The notes beneath the pieces were generated by a model. The model was given only the letters and a program-made list of their open reading frames with translations, was not told where the DNA came from and did no database searches. The position numbers and the translations under genes are program-made. From Flavobacterium frigoris (GTDB lineage: Bacteria > Bacteroidota > Bacteroidia > Flavobacteriales > Flavobacteriaceae): DNA of 64,000 nt. Shown here in pieces: positions 7,099 through 16,770 of the stretch; within the stretch, counting starts at the first letter, position 1; the number at the start of each line of letters is the position of its first letter. The stretch spans positions 1-64,000 of the forward strand of contig NZ_FOFZ01000002.1 of the NCBI RefSeq assembly GCF_900111075.1, written 5' to 3'.

Positions 7099-8853
7099 TT
7101 AAAAATCAAACTTATAATTAGCACCTACCACGATTTGAAAACTTTGAACCGGGTAATTCAACCATTTTTGATAGCCGTTATTCGTGATATTATTAGCTCG
7201 TAGAAATCCAGTCAATTGACTGTTGTATTTATAACCTAAATGTGCATTAACATCAAAATAACTGTCTAATGTTATTGGGCTAGAATTTGTTACAAAAGCA
7301 GTATTGCTTTGTATATCCTTACGTTCCCCTACATAAAAAACAGTAGCTCCGGCAAACCATTTTGGCGTAATATTAAAATCAATATTAGAGTTCAACTTAA
7401 TCGTTGGTAAATTCCAGGCCTCTTGCTCCAGATCGTTTGTATAACTACTAAAAGTTCCGCTGATTCCAAAAGTCACATCATCTGAAAAATTAGCTTTTAA
7501 GTCTCCTGAGAAACTCACCGTTTTCATATCATCATAAACGACTTGAAATGAATTTCCATAGGCATAGTCTTCATTTGACGTATTTTCATTGTAATCATTA
7601 CTTTTATACAACGCCTTATTTCTTTCATTTATATAAGAGCCTCGAATATTATAACTCACATTATTCACTATTTTCCCTTTCAAACCAGCAAAAACATCAT
7701 ATTGTTGGTCTGTTGGCCTGATATCCAAAGTAGGTGATAAGAATAAATTTTCATTGGCAAAATCCATATAAGAGTTTTGCTCTAAGTTCCCCTCAGCACC
7801 GGCATAAAAAATCATTAAGTCCCCAACCACCTTGTACGAAGCATTAAAATTCGGATACACATACAATTTATTAGTACTGCTTTCATTATCTAAACTATAG
7901 AATATTTTAGCACCAATATTCAAGGTCCAATCCTCCTTTTGCATTACAAAACTAGGAGCTACACCCAAATTTGTATACCCATATTTTAAAGGTTCTGTAT
8001 TAGTCTTTAAATAATTATTTTCAAAACTTCCTCCTACGTAATCAACGGTTATGTCTGTCCTAATAGACTCGTCCATCACATCGAATTGTAAAGACGGCTT
8101 GATATAAAATCTGTTTTCAGCAGAACCTAAAGCATCTGTAAAGCGATTAAACTTCATACTTGCTTCATTCAAAAAACCTTTATTAAAATCAATTTTACCA
8201 CCAAAATAAATGGTGTTGTAAGTATGCTGTGGGTCAATTGCAAAAATCAAATCAGATCTATCAGCCGGGTTTAAAGAAGCGCCGAAATTTTCTGGTAATC
8301 CGTACCAGTTATAGATTTGGTTTTTATATCCTAAATCTAGATTCCAAGACATATCATTATAATTAGCCCCATACGTCAAATCGATGGATGAATCATAAAA
8401 TCGATCGTCTAACTCTATACCGCTTATTCCGCCTTGTGAAGACAGATGACGAAACATTCCGCCTACATAATCATTGTTATCTAGTTCTTGGTTAACAAAC
8501 AATTCAGCATTTAATGTTCTGTAATTTCCAAATCCCAGCGTAGCATAATTATTATACATATGCTCTTGTTTTGTTTTGTCTACCCCTTCTGCTTTTCCTT
8601 TTGAAGGCGTAAAAGTAGAAGCTACTGGAAAAGAAAAAATAGAATATTTAATCGTTTCTTTTTTAGCATTCCCGTCATCATCAAGAACGGGAGTCTCCTG
8701 TACTTTGAAAGCATCCGAAATGGCAGGCGTATAAGGCTTCACCACGTTGACAACCTCAGAGCCTATGTTTTCCTCTTTCTTTTGTGCAAAAGAAACCTGA
8801 AGCACCATTAGTAAAACGGCAATGATAATCTTATTTTGGAAATTGAATTTCAT
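7099..8853 (-). CDS. Outer-membrane beta-barrel protein, TonB-dependent-receptor-like
   Basis: 584 residues. A signal peptide (MKFNFQNKIIIAVLLMVLQVSFA) precedes a short periplasmic stretch with VVNVVKPYTPAISDAFKV. The rest is alternating amphipathic strands rich in Tyr, Asn and Gly, ending GANYKFDF with the C-terminal Phe expected of an outer-membrane barrel. No plug domain or TonB box is obvious and it is shorter than a normal TonB-dependent receptor, so the name only marks similarity of the barrel. It lies in a minus-strand run with a PhzF protein and a large TPR protein; in related genomes I recall the TPR protein and this barrel as neighbours. Ligand is unknown. Confidence 0.65.
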   Translation of the reverse strand: MKFNFQNKIIIAVLLMVLQVSFAQKKEENIGSEVVNVVKPYTPAISDAFKVQETPVLDDDGNAKKETIKYSIFSFPVASTFTPSKGKAEGVDKTKQEHMYNNYATLGFGNYRTLNAELFVNQELDNNDYVGGMFRHLSSQGGISGIELDDRFYDSSIDLTYGANYNDMSWNLDLGYKNQIYNWYGLPENFGASLNPADRSDLIFAIDPQHTYNTIYFGGKIDFNKGFLNEASMKFNRFTDALGSAENRFYIKPSLQFDVMDESIRTDITVDYVGGSFENNYLKTNTEPLKYGYTNLGVAPSFVMQKEDWTLNIGAKIFYSLDNESSTNKLYVYPNFNASYKVVGDLMIFYAGAEGNLEQNSYMDFANENLFLSPTLDIRPTDQQYDVFAGLKGKIVNNVSYNIRGSYINERNKALYKSNDYNENTSNEDYAYGNSFQVVYDDMKTVSFSGDLKANFSDDVTFGISGTFSSYTNDLEQEAWNLPTIKLNSNIDFNITPKWFAGATVFYVGERKDIQSNTAFVTNSSPITLDSYFDVNAHLGYKYNSQLTGFLRANNITNNGYQKWLNYPVQSFQIVVGANYKFDF

Positions 8854-8948
8854 ATTTTATTATTTTTTTAGAGTTAAGAAGAAAAGTTCTTGTCTTAATC
8901 TCCTGTTATTCTCTTTTCTTATTATTTTTTCTAACTAGTTTTTCGTCC

Positions 8949-9815
8949 CTATTCTATTTCCCATTCTCCTTTTGCAATGAGTTGCGTCTTACCACCGATT
9001 TTGATATCATAATGTCCATCAGATAATTTTCCTTCGAAAAAAATCTGTGAAGGCCTATTAATAAATTCTCCTTGATTATTAACTATATCAATCACAGGAG
9101 CGTAATATTTTAAAAGAAACGCTTGCAAACAGCTGCTCGCACTTCCTGTAGCAGCATCCTCTATCAACTGATTTTTTTCGATACACAACATTCTACTACT
9201 GAGCATTGCATCTTCAAGACAAAAAAAATACAATGCCTGATGCGCCGTTTTACAATGATCCTCTAGCCAATTCTCCGCTTTGCTTTTATCCAGTTCAATT
9301 TTTTCAAGTGTCTTTTTATCTTTAACAGCCACCATTACAAAAGCACTACCAGTAGTGACTTCTTGAATCTCAAATCGATTATCAAAATCATTCAATTCTA
9401 AGTTACTGAAAGACACAAAATCCTGTTTTGAAAAAACATCAAAAAATTCTGGTTGCGCTGCCTGTAACCAAACTAAACCTTCGGATTGATAAACTGGAAT
9501 TGAGCCAATAGGAACTTTCACCGTACATTTTTGATGATTATTATTAAAAATTTTATTCATCAATACCCATGACGTCCCTATAATAGGATGTCCCGCAAAC
9601 TGCATTTCCTTTGCTGGAGTGAATATTCTAATTTGCGCTGTCGCTTCATCAGGATTCATTTTAGTAATAAATGTACTTTCGGCAAAATTAATTTCAGCAG
9701 CTATTTTCTGCATCTGATCCTCCGCTATATTCTCAGCATTTAAAAAAACTGCCAATTGATTCCCAGCATACTTGCGATCTGAAAAAACATCAACGATGTA
9801 AAAAGGAATGTTCAT
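8949..9815 (-). CDS. PhzF-family isomerase/epimerase-like protein
   Basis: 288 residues, the normal family length. The N-terminus MNIPFYIVDVFSDRKYAGNQ, the catalytic-type glutamate Glu46 in NFAESTFI, the FAGHPIIGTSWVL segment and the C-terminal GSASSC loop are all PhzF hallmarks. The family has two similar alpha/beta half-barrels (diaminopimelate-epimerase fold) and includes phenazine-biosynthesis isomerases, but most members are of unknown substrate; no phenazine genes are nearby. It sits between the TPR gene and the barrel gene with gaps of 58 and 95 nt. Confidence 0.85.
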   Translation of the reverse strand: MNIPFYIVDVFSDRKYAGNQLAVFLNAENIAEDQMQKIAAEINFAESTFITKMNPDEATAQIRIFTPAKEMQFAGHPIIGTSWVLMNKIFNNNHQKCTVKVPIGSIPVYQSEGLVWLQAAQPEFFDVFSKQDFVSFSNLELNDFDNRFEIQEVTTGSAFVMVAVKDKKTLEKIELDKSKAENWLEDHCKTAHQALYFFCLEDAMLSSRMLCIEKNQLIEDAATGSASSCLQAFLLKYYAPVIDIVNNQGEFINRPSQIFFEGKLSDGHYDIKIGGKTQLIAKGEWEIE

Positions 9816-9873
9816 TTTTTATGAATTATTTTAAAAATTTATATCAGGTAATCAAATTTACCTTACTTCATTT

Positions 9874-12800
9874 TTATTTTACAATCGATGAGTTTGTTTT
9901 CGACTCTTCTGTTTTAATCGCATCCAATTCTCTTTTCGCTTCGGAGATTACATCTGGAAAATCAGTAAAGTTTTCAATTACATTATCTAAAATATAAGTC
10001 GCTTGAAAACTATCTTTCAATCCGTAGAAATTCTTGGCCATTAGAATCAAACCTTTGGCACCAAAATAGCGGTAACCTGAATAATTTTTAGCTAATTTTT
10101 GAACCGCTGTATTTGAAGTCTCAAACTTTCCGTCTTTATTTTTAAAATAAGCATCATAATATAATGCTTCTGCCGCTAATTCTCCTTTTGCAATCGTAAG
10201 CAATTTAGCATATCCTGCTCTTGCTTTACTTTCATCTCCTGTTTGTATTGCTGAACGGGCAATAATAATTTGCGCATCACTTTTAACATTATCATCCGTT
10301 TTAGGATTACTCAACACTTTATCCGCATAAATAACGGAGCTTGAATAGTCTTTTTTCTCATAATAACATTTCATCAAATTAGATTGCGCAAACACTTTAT
10401 TCTGAGGAAAATCAGCTTCATTTTCTAGACGAAGTAATACCGGAATCGCTTTTGCATTATCATTATTTTTCAATAAAATTTGAGACAAGCGCGCTAAAGA
10501 TTGTTCCGTAAATTCATTTCTAGGCTGCCCTATTACGAATTCATAATTAGGAATAGATTTCACTTGCAAGCCTTCAGAAAAGTACGCTTGGGCTAAATAA
10601 AAATTAGCTTGTAAAGAATGTATTCCTCTTGGGAAACTAGAAGTATACGCCATAAATCCAGATATAGCCTGTTTGTTATTGTTTTGCTCAAATTGTTTTA
10701 ATGCTGACTCATACGTATCGTTATCTAAATCCGCATCAGTAACTGCTACGAAATCTAAAGTTCGCACCCAAGTCGCATATTCGTCTACTCTTCCACCGTC
10801 AACATAAATTAAACGTGCCGTTGAAACAGCCTCAAGCGCCTCTGGAGTTTTAGGAAATTCAGCTGCTACTTTTTTAAATTTCGTTAAAGCATCCGCGTTT
10901 TTATCTGAATTGTAATAAATTAATCCTTGACGTAAAATTGATTTTGCAGTATAAGATCCGTTCTTAAATTCAGAAATTAAACGATCAAATGTTTTTAAAG
11001 CCAAATCTTGTTTTCCGCTTGCAACATAAGTGTTAGCCAATTCGTACATGGCATCGTCTCTATAGTTTGATTTTGGATACGATTGTAAAAAAGAATTCAG
11101 TTCCTCAATTTTTTTATCATTTTTAGCCACAAAACCATAACAAATCGCTTTTTGATAATAGGCATAATCCGCATCAACACCTTTCATATCGATTGCTTTA
11201 TTGTAAGCGTCCATTGCAGGCCAATATTTTGACGTTACAAATTGACAATCGCCTAATCTCAAGTAAGAATCAGTCAATCGTACTTTATCGTCTTTTACTG
11301 CGTCAATTTGGTTTTGAAAGTAAGTTGCCGCCTGATCGTATTCTTTTAGCTTGAAATAAGTGTAGGCAATATTGTAATTGATGTTTTTATATTCTGGTGC
11401 AGACGAAGCACGAGACAATCCTGAAAATTGTTTAAAACTCAATAATGCATTTTTATAATCTTCTAAAACGTATTCTGTTTCTGCTTTCCAGAAAGCAGCC
11501 CTTGCTGTAATAGCTGGATCAACTTGCCCGTCGATAGATCTCCTGAACATTTTTAATGCTTCTGGATAGTTTCTGTCAGCATATAATTCTAAACCTCTGT
11601 AAAAAGTAACTTTTTGATACGCCAACTTATTCTCAGGACTTTTATTTTTTTCCAATAAAACCAATGCTTCCTTATAATTTTTTGAAGAGATATACGAATC
11701 AATCAATAATTTTTCTACTACGGAACGGCTGGCGTTATTAGGATATTTTTTTATAAAATCCAATAAAACTGCAGGTACACTTTGGTAGGAATTCCCTATT
11801 TCATAACTTAATTTCGCGTAGTTCAAACTCGCATCTTCCTGGATCGAAGTATCAAATGTCATTTCAGAGGCATTTTTAAAAGCATTCAATGCTTCCTGCT
11901 TTTTGTCTAACTTCAGGTAACTTTCCCCTAAATGATAATAAGCATTTTGCGCCACAAAATCTTTTCCGTTTATGATCTTATTGAATTGTGAAATGGCATT
12001 TTCAAAATTATTTTGCTTGTAATACGCATAACCCAATTGGTAAAAATCAGTATTATTCCATTTCGCTTTTTTTCCTTTATATTCTGCCAAATAGGGAATC
12101 GACTGCTCGTATTTTTTTAGGTTAAAATAGCTTTCGCCAATGATTTTATTGAGTTCTGATTTTTCAATTGCATTCGACTTAGCCATCGCTTTTTCACCTA
12201 GATCGATTGCTTTTTGAAAATTACCTAGTTTAAAATTCATGTCGGCTTGGTAATACGAAAGCTTTTCTTTGTATTTTTCTTCCCCAGACACAGCATCAAA
12301 ATACTTCGTTGCTTCCTTATAGTCATCACCCTCATAAGCCATAAAACCTAAATAATACTTGGCTTGCGAACCGTATTCTTGCGAGTTTACCACCTTATTA
12401 AAATAAGTAGTTGCCTCTTTTTTATTTTTCGAATTAAAGAAACTATATCCTTTTTGGAAATTAAATTTATCTCTATCGCTCGCACTCAATTGACTTTCAT
12501 TCACTTTTTCAAACCATTGTAAGGCTTGAGGATAGTTCGCTTGATCAAAATAATAATGGGCTACTTCGATAAATGCCTGATTGCTCTTCGCACTTGTAGG
12601 ATAATCTGAAACGAAACGATCCATAAGCATGTCAGCATTGGCCTGATTCAAACGAATGGCGCAAGTCGCGTCATAATAAGAACAATCTGATTTTATTTCG
12701 TCATTGTTAGTTTCTGATTTTACTTTTTCGAATATAATTTTGGCGGAAGCAAACTGGCCATCATTAAACAATGACAGCGCTTTATTAAAATCTTTTAAAT

Positions 12801-12888
12801 CATGGGTATATATTGTTGATTTTTGTGCCGAAACAGAAAAAGACACAACAAAAACCAGTAAATAGAGAAGCCAAGAAAGTTTACGCAT
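9874..12888 (-). CDS. Large periplasmic tetratricopeptide-repeat protein
   Basis: About 1004 residues from the ATG at 12888; the longer frame to 12921 adds an improbable Lys-rich leader before the true signal peptide MRKLSWLLYLLVFVVSFSVSAQ. The mature protein is almost wholly TPR helices, with recurring units of the type YYKQNNFENAISQFNKII and YYHLGESYLKL, so it is a scaffold. No catalytic domain is visible. Similar long TPR proteins of Flavobacteria are exported and often sit next to a barrel protein, as here (7099-8853), which would fit a periplasmic partner of an outer-membrane complex. That partnership is inferred. Confidence 0.75.
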   Translation of the reverse strand: MRKLSWLLYLLVFVVSFSVSAQKSTIYTHDLKDFNKALSLFNDGQFASAKIIFEKVKSETNNDEIKSDCSYYDATCAIRLNQANADMLMDRFVSDYPTSAKSNQAFIEVAHYYFDQANYPQALQWFEKVNESQLSASDRDKFNFQKGYSFFNSKNKKEATTYFNKVVNSQEYGSQAKYYLGFMAYEGDDYKEATKYFDAVSGEEKYKEKLSYYQADMNFKLGNFQKAIDLGEKAMAKSNAIEKSELNKIIGESYFNLKKYEQSIPYLAEYKGKKAKWNNTDFYQLGYAYYKQNNFENAISQFNKIINGKDFVAQNAYYHLGESYLKLDKKQEALNAFKNASEMTFDTSIQEDASLNYAKLSYEIGNSYQSVPAVLLDFIKKYPNNASRSVVEKLLIDSYISSKNYKEALVLLEKNKSPENKLAYQKVTFYRGLELYADRNYPEALKMFRRSIDGQVDPAITARAAFWKAETEYVLEDYKNALLSFKQFSGLSRASSAPEYKNINYNIAYTYFKLKEYDQAATYFQNQIDAVKDDKVRLTDSYLRLGDCQFVTSKYWPAMDAYNKAIDMKGVDADYAYYQKAICYGFVAKNDKKIEELNSFLQSYPKSNYRDDAMYELANTYVASGKQDLALKTFDRLISEFKNGSYTAKSILRQGLIYYNSDKNADALTKFKKVAAEFPKTPEALEAVSTARLIYVDGGRVDEYATWVRTLDFVAVTDADLDNDTYESALKQFEQNNNKQAISGFMAYTSSFPRGIHSLQANFYLAQAYFSEGLQVKSIPNYEFVIGQPRNEFTEQSLARLSQILLKNNDNAKAIPVLLRLENEADFPQNKVFAQSNLMKCYYEKKDYSSSVIYADKVLSNPKTDDNVKSDAQIIIARSAIQTGDESKARAGYAKLLTIAKGELAAEALYYDAYFKNKDGKFETSNTAVQKLAKNYSGYRYFGAKGLILMAKNFYGLKDSFQATYILDNVIENFTDFPDVISEAKRELDAIKTEESKTNSSIVK

Positions 12889-13116
12889 TTTATTTTTTTT
12901 TTTAATATTCAAATGTATCATATTCTATGGTGTATAACGAATCTCCTCTCGGTTTTATTATGAATAAATATTTTAACAATGGCATTTTTAGTACTTAGCA
13001 CTAGTTCAATCTATTTCTAAAAACCACAAACAACGCTCATTTGGATCTCCAGAACTATCATTATCCGCTTGTTAATTTATATTCGGGCTAATCCACCGTA
13101 ATACATGAAATTTATT

Positions 13117-13146
13117 TTGAATACAACCGTTATCTTATTACTTTTA
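13117..13146 (+). promoter_or_regulatory. ftsE promoter
   Basis: TTG (13117-13119), 19 nt, TACTTTTA (13139-13146; one mismatch from TAnnTTTG). It overlaps an upstream in-frame extension of ftsE, arguing for the ATG at 13168. Confidence 0.55.
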
Positions 13147-13167
13147 CCCAATAAACAAATGCTAATT

Positions 13168-13851
13168 ATGTCTCAAGCTATACTGTCTTTAAAAAACGTA
13201 ACGATTCATCAAGAAGATAAAGTGATTTTATCAAATATTAATTTGGACGTAAACCGTGGTGAATTCTTATACATCATTGGAAAAACAGGCTCAGGAAAAA
13301 GTAGTTTGATGAAAACGCTTTATGCTGATATGCCCTTGACAGAAGGTGAAGCACACATTGTAGATTTTGATTTAGAAACCTTAAAAGAAGATGATATCCC
13401 GTTTTTAAGAAGAAAAATAGGTATTGTATTCCAAGATTTCAAATTACTTCCGGATCGTACTATTAAAGACAATATGCTATTTGTACTTAAAGCTACAGGC
13501 TGGACAGTTAAAGAGGAAATGGACCGAAAAATTGACGAAGTGTTGGATAAAGTTGGAATGAAAGAATATGCCAGCAAAATGCCACATCAAATTTCTGGTG
13601 GAGAACAACAACGTGTTGCCATTGCAAGAGCCTTACTTAATGACCCAGACCTTATCCTTGCTGATGAGCCAACCGGAAATTTAGATCCACAAACAAGCGC
13701 TGAAGTACTTGAGGTTTTGAGAAAAATCAACGCCAATGGAAAGACAATAATAATGGCTACCCACGATTATGCTCTATTAATGAAGTTTCCATCAAAGACC
13801 TTAAAATGCGAAGACACTAAAATATTTGAAGTAGTTCAAAGAACAGTATAG
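13168..13851 (+). CDS. ftsE: Cell-division ABC ATPase FtsE
   Basis: 227 residues from the ATG at 13168. An upstream in-frame ATG at 13105 overlaps the promoter and would add a non-homologous hydrophobic leader. Walker A is GKTGSGKSS, the signature [15 protein letters not shown], Walker [13 protein letters not shown] and the switch histidine is in MATHDYALL. The short single-domain length and the sequence are those of FtsE, which with the membrane protein FtsX couples the division ring to peptidoglycan hydrolases. FtsX is not next door, as is common in Flavobacteria, so the assignment relies on the protein alone. A LolD-type ATPase is the main alternative. Confidence 0.8.
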   Translation: MSQAILSLKNVTIHQEDKVILSNINLDVNRGEFLYIIGKTGSGKSSLMKTLYADMPLTEGEAHIVDFDLETLKEDDIPFLRRKIGIVFQDFKLLPDRTIKDNMLFVLKATGWTVKEEMDRKIDEVLDKVGMKEYASKMPHQISGGEQQRVAIARALLNDPDLILADEPTGNLDPQTSAEVLEVLRKINANGKTIIMATHDYALLMKFPSKTLKCEDTKIFEVVQRTV

Positions 13852-13857
13852 TTAGTT

Positions 13858-14670
13858 TTATTTCTTATAAACGTGTGGATTCTCTCTGATTCCCTTTTTA
13901 AACATTTTTCTTAAATTCATTCGTAAGAAAGTATCCATTTTCAAAATCGTATCTGTAAATGTATTTTCAGGTCTTCCTCGAAAAGAAGTAACATGGAATT
14001 TATCCGATGCAAAAACCGGTTTTTTTGAAAAATAATAATTTGAAATACAGCATCTAAATCCATTATAAACTATGGGAGAGACGGAGTGTAAGGATTCATT
14101 ATGGGTTACCATCACTACCAATCTGTTAAATTTACTATGAACTGTAATTTGATCTTTCCGTAAACCAGCCGGCCACAATTCGAGGTTACCGCCGTATTCC
14201 TTATTCCAATCAGGAGTGACATAATATAATAAATTCAAAACTCGCCAACGTTCTCGGTCTTTATCGTGTGAATTATCCAAATGTGGATTCAGGAATTGTT
14301 TATTCCCCATCATTGAAAGTCCTCCAGCATAAAGAAATTCATCTGGAATTGGCGCTTCGATTTGACAAATTTCGCCAATCAAATCAACAATCTTATTGTC
14401 TTGAAAAGCATAAATAATTTCTTCCAATATAGGATTGTATAAATTCATCTGAGCTCCAACATATTTATCCTGCCGAATGCTTTTTTTCAAAACCAAATCT
14501 TCTGGTTTTGGAAAAACTTGATGTATTTTTGAGACAATTTCTAATGGCAACAAGTCATCAATAAAGAAATAGCCAATAGAATCACTTGAATCAGAAAACT
14601 GTTTTTCAACACTCTTTTTCTGGGAACCAATTTTATGATATATTAAATCAGATAGCACTTCTCTTTTCAT
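13858..14670 (-). CDS. 2OG-Fe(II) oxygenase, prolyl-4-hydroxylase-like
   Basis: 270 residues. A jelly-roll dioxygenase domain spans about residues 95-215. The iron ligands are visible as His130-x-Asp132 (NPHLDNSHD) and a distal His195 (ESLHSVSP), with Arg206 as probable 2-oxoglutarate ligand. The protein is soluble. It overlaps the 3' end of the upstream glycosyltransferase gene by 23 nt on the same strand, so the two are probably one transcript. This suggests hydroxylation of a glycan, lipid carrier or protein in the surface-polysaccharide pathway, but the substrate cannot be told. It converges on ftsE with only 6 nt between stops. Confidence 0.8.
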   Translation of the reverse strand: MKREVLSDLIYHKIGSQKKSVEKQFSDSSDSIGYFFIDDLLPLEIVSKIHQVFPKPEDLVLKKSIRQDKYVGAQMNLYNPILEEIIYAFQDNKIVDLIGEICQIEAPIPDEFLYAGGLSMMGNKQFLNPHLDNSHDKDRERWRVLNLLYYVTPDWNKEYGGNLELWPAGLRKDQITVHSKFNRLVVMVTHNESLHSVSPIVYNGFRCCISNYYFSKKPVFASDKFHVTSFRGRPENTFTDTILKMDTFLRMNLRKMFKKGIRENPHVYKK

Positions 14671-15793
14671 TATTCCTGGTAATTATTTCATCAATTAGTT
14701 TAACATTTGTATTATCATTCAAGTTCAGTTCTAACACCTCAAATCTTCTATTAAAGTCTGTAAAAGACTTGTTGTTCAACTTTTTAATAGCCCGAATTAA
14801 TTCTTCTTTACTTTCAACTTTACAACATAAATCTGAAATTAAAACATCGTCAATAATATTGTCATTTATTATAGAAAAACGACTATTGAATAATGAATTT
14901 ATAATCTTTAATTTAGTGCCAGACTTTTGAAATGACCAAGTTACATTAATATGTGCCTGACCTAATAAACACTTTAAATCATCAAAATTTTTTAATTTGT
15001 CAAAAAACACATTCTCTCGTTTTTTAATTAAATTTTTCACGAATTTTTCGCCAGTACCTGAAGCAATTCTTAAATTATAATCAGGCAATTCTTTAAAAAC
15101 CGAAACTAAAAACTCAACTGATTTTCTATTATCTGCAGTATTCAAATCTCCATGATATAAAACGAAATCACCTTTTCCTTTTAAATGACTAACAAAACTA
15201 TTCCCATGAAAAACCGGGACATAGCATGAATTATTGAATTTCTTTGTCACATATCCCTCTTCAAAATGAGAAATAGTCAAAACTTTATCAAACTTGCTTA
15301 TAATGTTCTCGTAGTATTTGAATTTAAAACTTTCGAAATAATAAAGTACTTTTCTAACTAACGATTTCTCGCTACTAGCGATTCCTTTAAAATAATCCTG
15401 TTCAATATTATGTAATCTCAATATTTTCAAATGATTAAGCAGCTTGCCTGAGTGCACCAAATAAGTAGTTTTCAATCCCTCGAACAAAATTGGCGCGTCA
15501 ATTTTTTCTATATTGGCCAATAAGTCTTTGTTTCTTCTCGAAATTACAGAGTAGGGAATTTTAGAAAAAAATAAAAAGCTATTTTTTGATGAAGAATAAA
15601 AAAAAACTTTTTCAGTAATTAATTTTAATTCCGGAGAACACTTTACAATATCTGAAACAAAACAATGTAAATAAACTTTGTACCCTAACCGATGCAAAGC
15701 CTCTATTTTATAAAAAACATCAATTATTCCTCCGTATTTTGGCGGAAAAGGATTGTCAAAACTGATGATTTGAATACTTTTACTTAAATCCAT
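14648..15793 (-). CDS. Glycosyltransferase, GT4-like
   Basis: 381 residues with the two-Rossmann GT-B layout: N-terminal IISFDNPFPPKYGG is the usual group-1 start with a glycine-rich acceptor loop, ILRLHNIEQDYF follows in the middle, and the C-terminal half has VLYHGDLNTADNRKSVEFL as the donor-domain start. The classical E-x7-E motif is weak, since the region after GTKLKIINSLF has diverged. It probably transfers a sugar during assembly of a surface polysaccharide. It is divergent from the GT2 gene at 15844 across 50 nt, with candidate promoter boxes for both directions between them. Donor and acceptor are unknown. Confidence 0.8.
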   Translation of the reverse strand: MDLSKSIQIISFDNPFPPKYGGIIDVFYKIEALHRLGYKVYLHCFVSDIVKCSPELKLITEKVFFYSSSKNSFLFFSKIPYSVISRRNKDLLANIEKIDAPILFEGLKTTYLVHSGKLLNHLKILRLHNIEQDYFKGIASSEKSLVRKVLYYFESFKFKYYENIISKFDKVLTISHFEEGYVTKKFNNSCYVPVFHGNSFVSHLKGKGDFVLYHGDLNTADNRKSVEFLVSVFKELPDYNLRIASGTGEKFVKNLIKKRENVFFDKLKNFDDLKCLLGQAHINVTWSFQKSGTKLKIINSLFNSRFSIINDNIIDDVLISDLCCKVESKEELIRAIKKLNNKSFTDFNRRFEVLELNLNDNTNVKLIDEIITRNNEKRSAI

Positions 15794-15798
15794 AGTAA

Positions 15799-15826
15799 CA
15801 AAAATAATGTATTTTAGCTATATTTG
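15799..15826. promoter_or_regulatory. Divergent -7 boxes between two glycosyltransferase genes
   Basis: TATTTTTG on the minus strand (15799-15806) points to the GT4 gene. TATATTTG on the plus strand (15819-15826) points to the GT2 gene. Both match TAnnTTTG; good -33 TTG boxes are lacking. Confidence 0.4.
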
Positions 15827-15843
15827 ATAAACAAAAGATACTT

Positions 15844-16770
15844 ATGCCTTTTTTCTCTGTAGTCATTCCATTATATAACAAGGAAAATTTTATTAAAAAT
15901 ACATTGAACAGTGTGTTATCTCAAACTTTTACGGACTTTGAAGTGCTGATTGTCAATGATGGATCGACGGACAACAGCGAAAAAATAATTGCAACATTTG
16001 ATGATCCCAGAATTCGTTATTTCACAAAAGAAAACGGAGGAGCCTCGTCAGCACGAAATTACGGAATCGAAAAAGCACAATCCAATTACATTAGCTTTAT
16101 AGATGCTGATGACTACTGGTATCCTACATTTTTAGAAGAAATGTTTGCAAGAACACATCGTTTTCCTGACATCAAAGTTTTTTCAGCAGCGATAGAAATC
16201 GAAACTTCAAAAAGTACATTTCCAGCACACTATTCAGTAGCAAAAACGGGGGATTTTGAAATTGTGAATTACTTCGCCGCAAGTACTAAGGAAACGGTAA
16301 TTTGTACTTCCTGTGCTGTTTTTAACAAAACTATTTTCGAAGAGATAGGTACTTTTGACACCAAAATAAAAAGCGGTCAAGACACCGATATGTGGATTCG
16401 TATTGGGTTAAAATATCCCGTACTTTTTTCTTGGAAAATTTTAGCAAGGTACGTTTATGATGAAAATAGCCTATCAAAAAATAAAAACTATCTAGATACT
16501 AAAGTTGATTTTTCAAAATTCAAAGAAGAGGAAAAATCAAATCCCGACTTGAAAATATTTCTTGATTTAAATCGATTTTCGTTAGCTATAAAACACAAAA
16601 CGGCCGGAAACAAAACACTCTTTCAAAATTATTACGACGCCATTGACTTAAAAAATTTAGCATTAAAAAAAAGGATACTATTGCTACTTCCCTCTTTTAT
16701 TTTGAAACAATTAATTTCTTTAAAAACAGTTTTAACTAACTCTGGTTTTGGTTCATCGGTTTTTAAATAA
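15844..16770 (+). CDS. Glycosyltransferase family 2
   Basis: 308 residues. The GT-A start SVVIPLYNKENFIKNTL, LIVNDGSTDNS at about 36-45 and the metal-binding DADD at 87-90 are those of family 2, and GQDTDMWIRIG supplies the acidic catalytic-base region. The enzyme is probably cytoplasmic or loosely membrane-bound and adds one sugar to a lipid-linked repeat unit. It is the only leftward-bounded plus-strand gene in this part of the locus, and its last 18 nt overlap the end of the convergent FdtA-type gene. Sugar specificity cannot be read. Confidence 0.9.
   Translation: MPFFSVVIPLYNKENFIKNTLNSVLSQTFTDFEVLIVNDGSTDNSEKIIATFDDPRIRYFTKENGGASSARNYGIEKAQSNYISFIDADDYWYPTFLEEMFARTHRFPDIKVFSAAIEIETSKSTFPAHYSVAKTGDFEIVNYFAASTKETVICTSCAVFNKTIFEEIGTFDTKIKSGQDTDMWIRIGLKYPVLFSWKILARYVYDENSLSKNKNYLDTKVDFSKFKEEEKSNPDLKIFLDLNRFSLAIKHKTAGNKTLFQNYYDAIDLKNLALKKRILLLLPSFILKQLISLKTVLTNSGFGSSVFK

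Noticed and set aside
8949..9815. Phenazine biosynthesis cluster
   Set aside because: Only PhzF is present; the family is widespread and no other phz gene is nearby.
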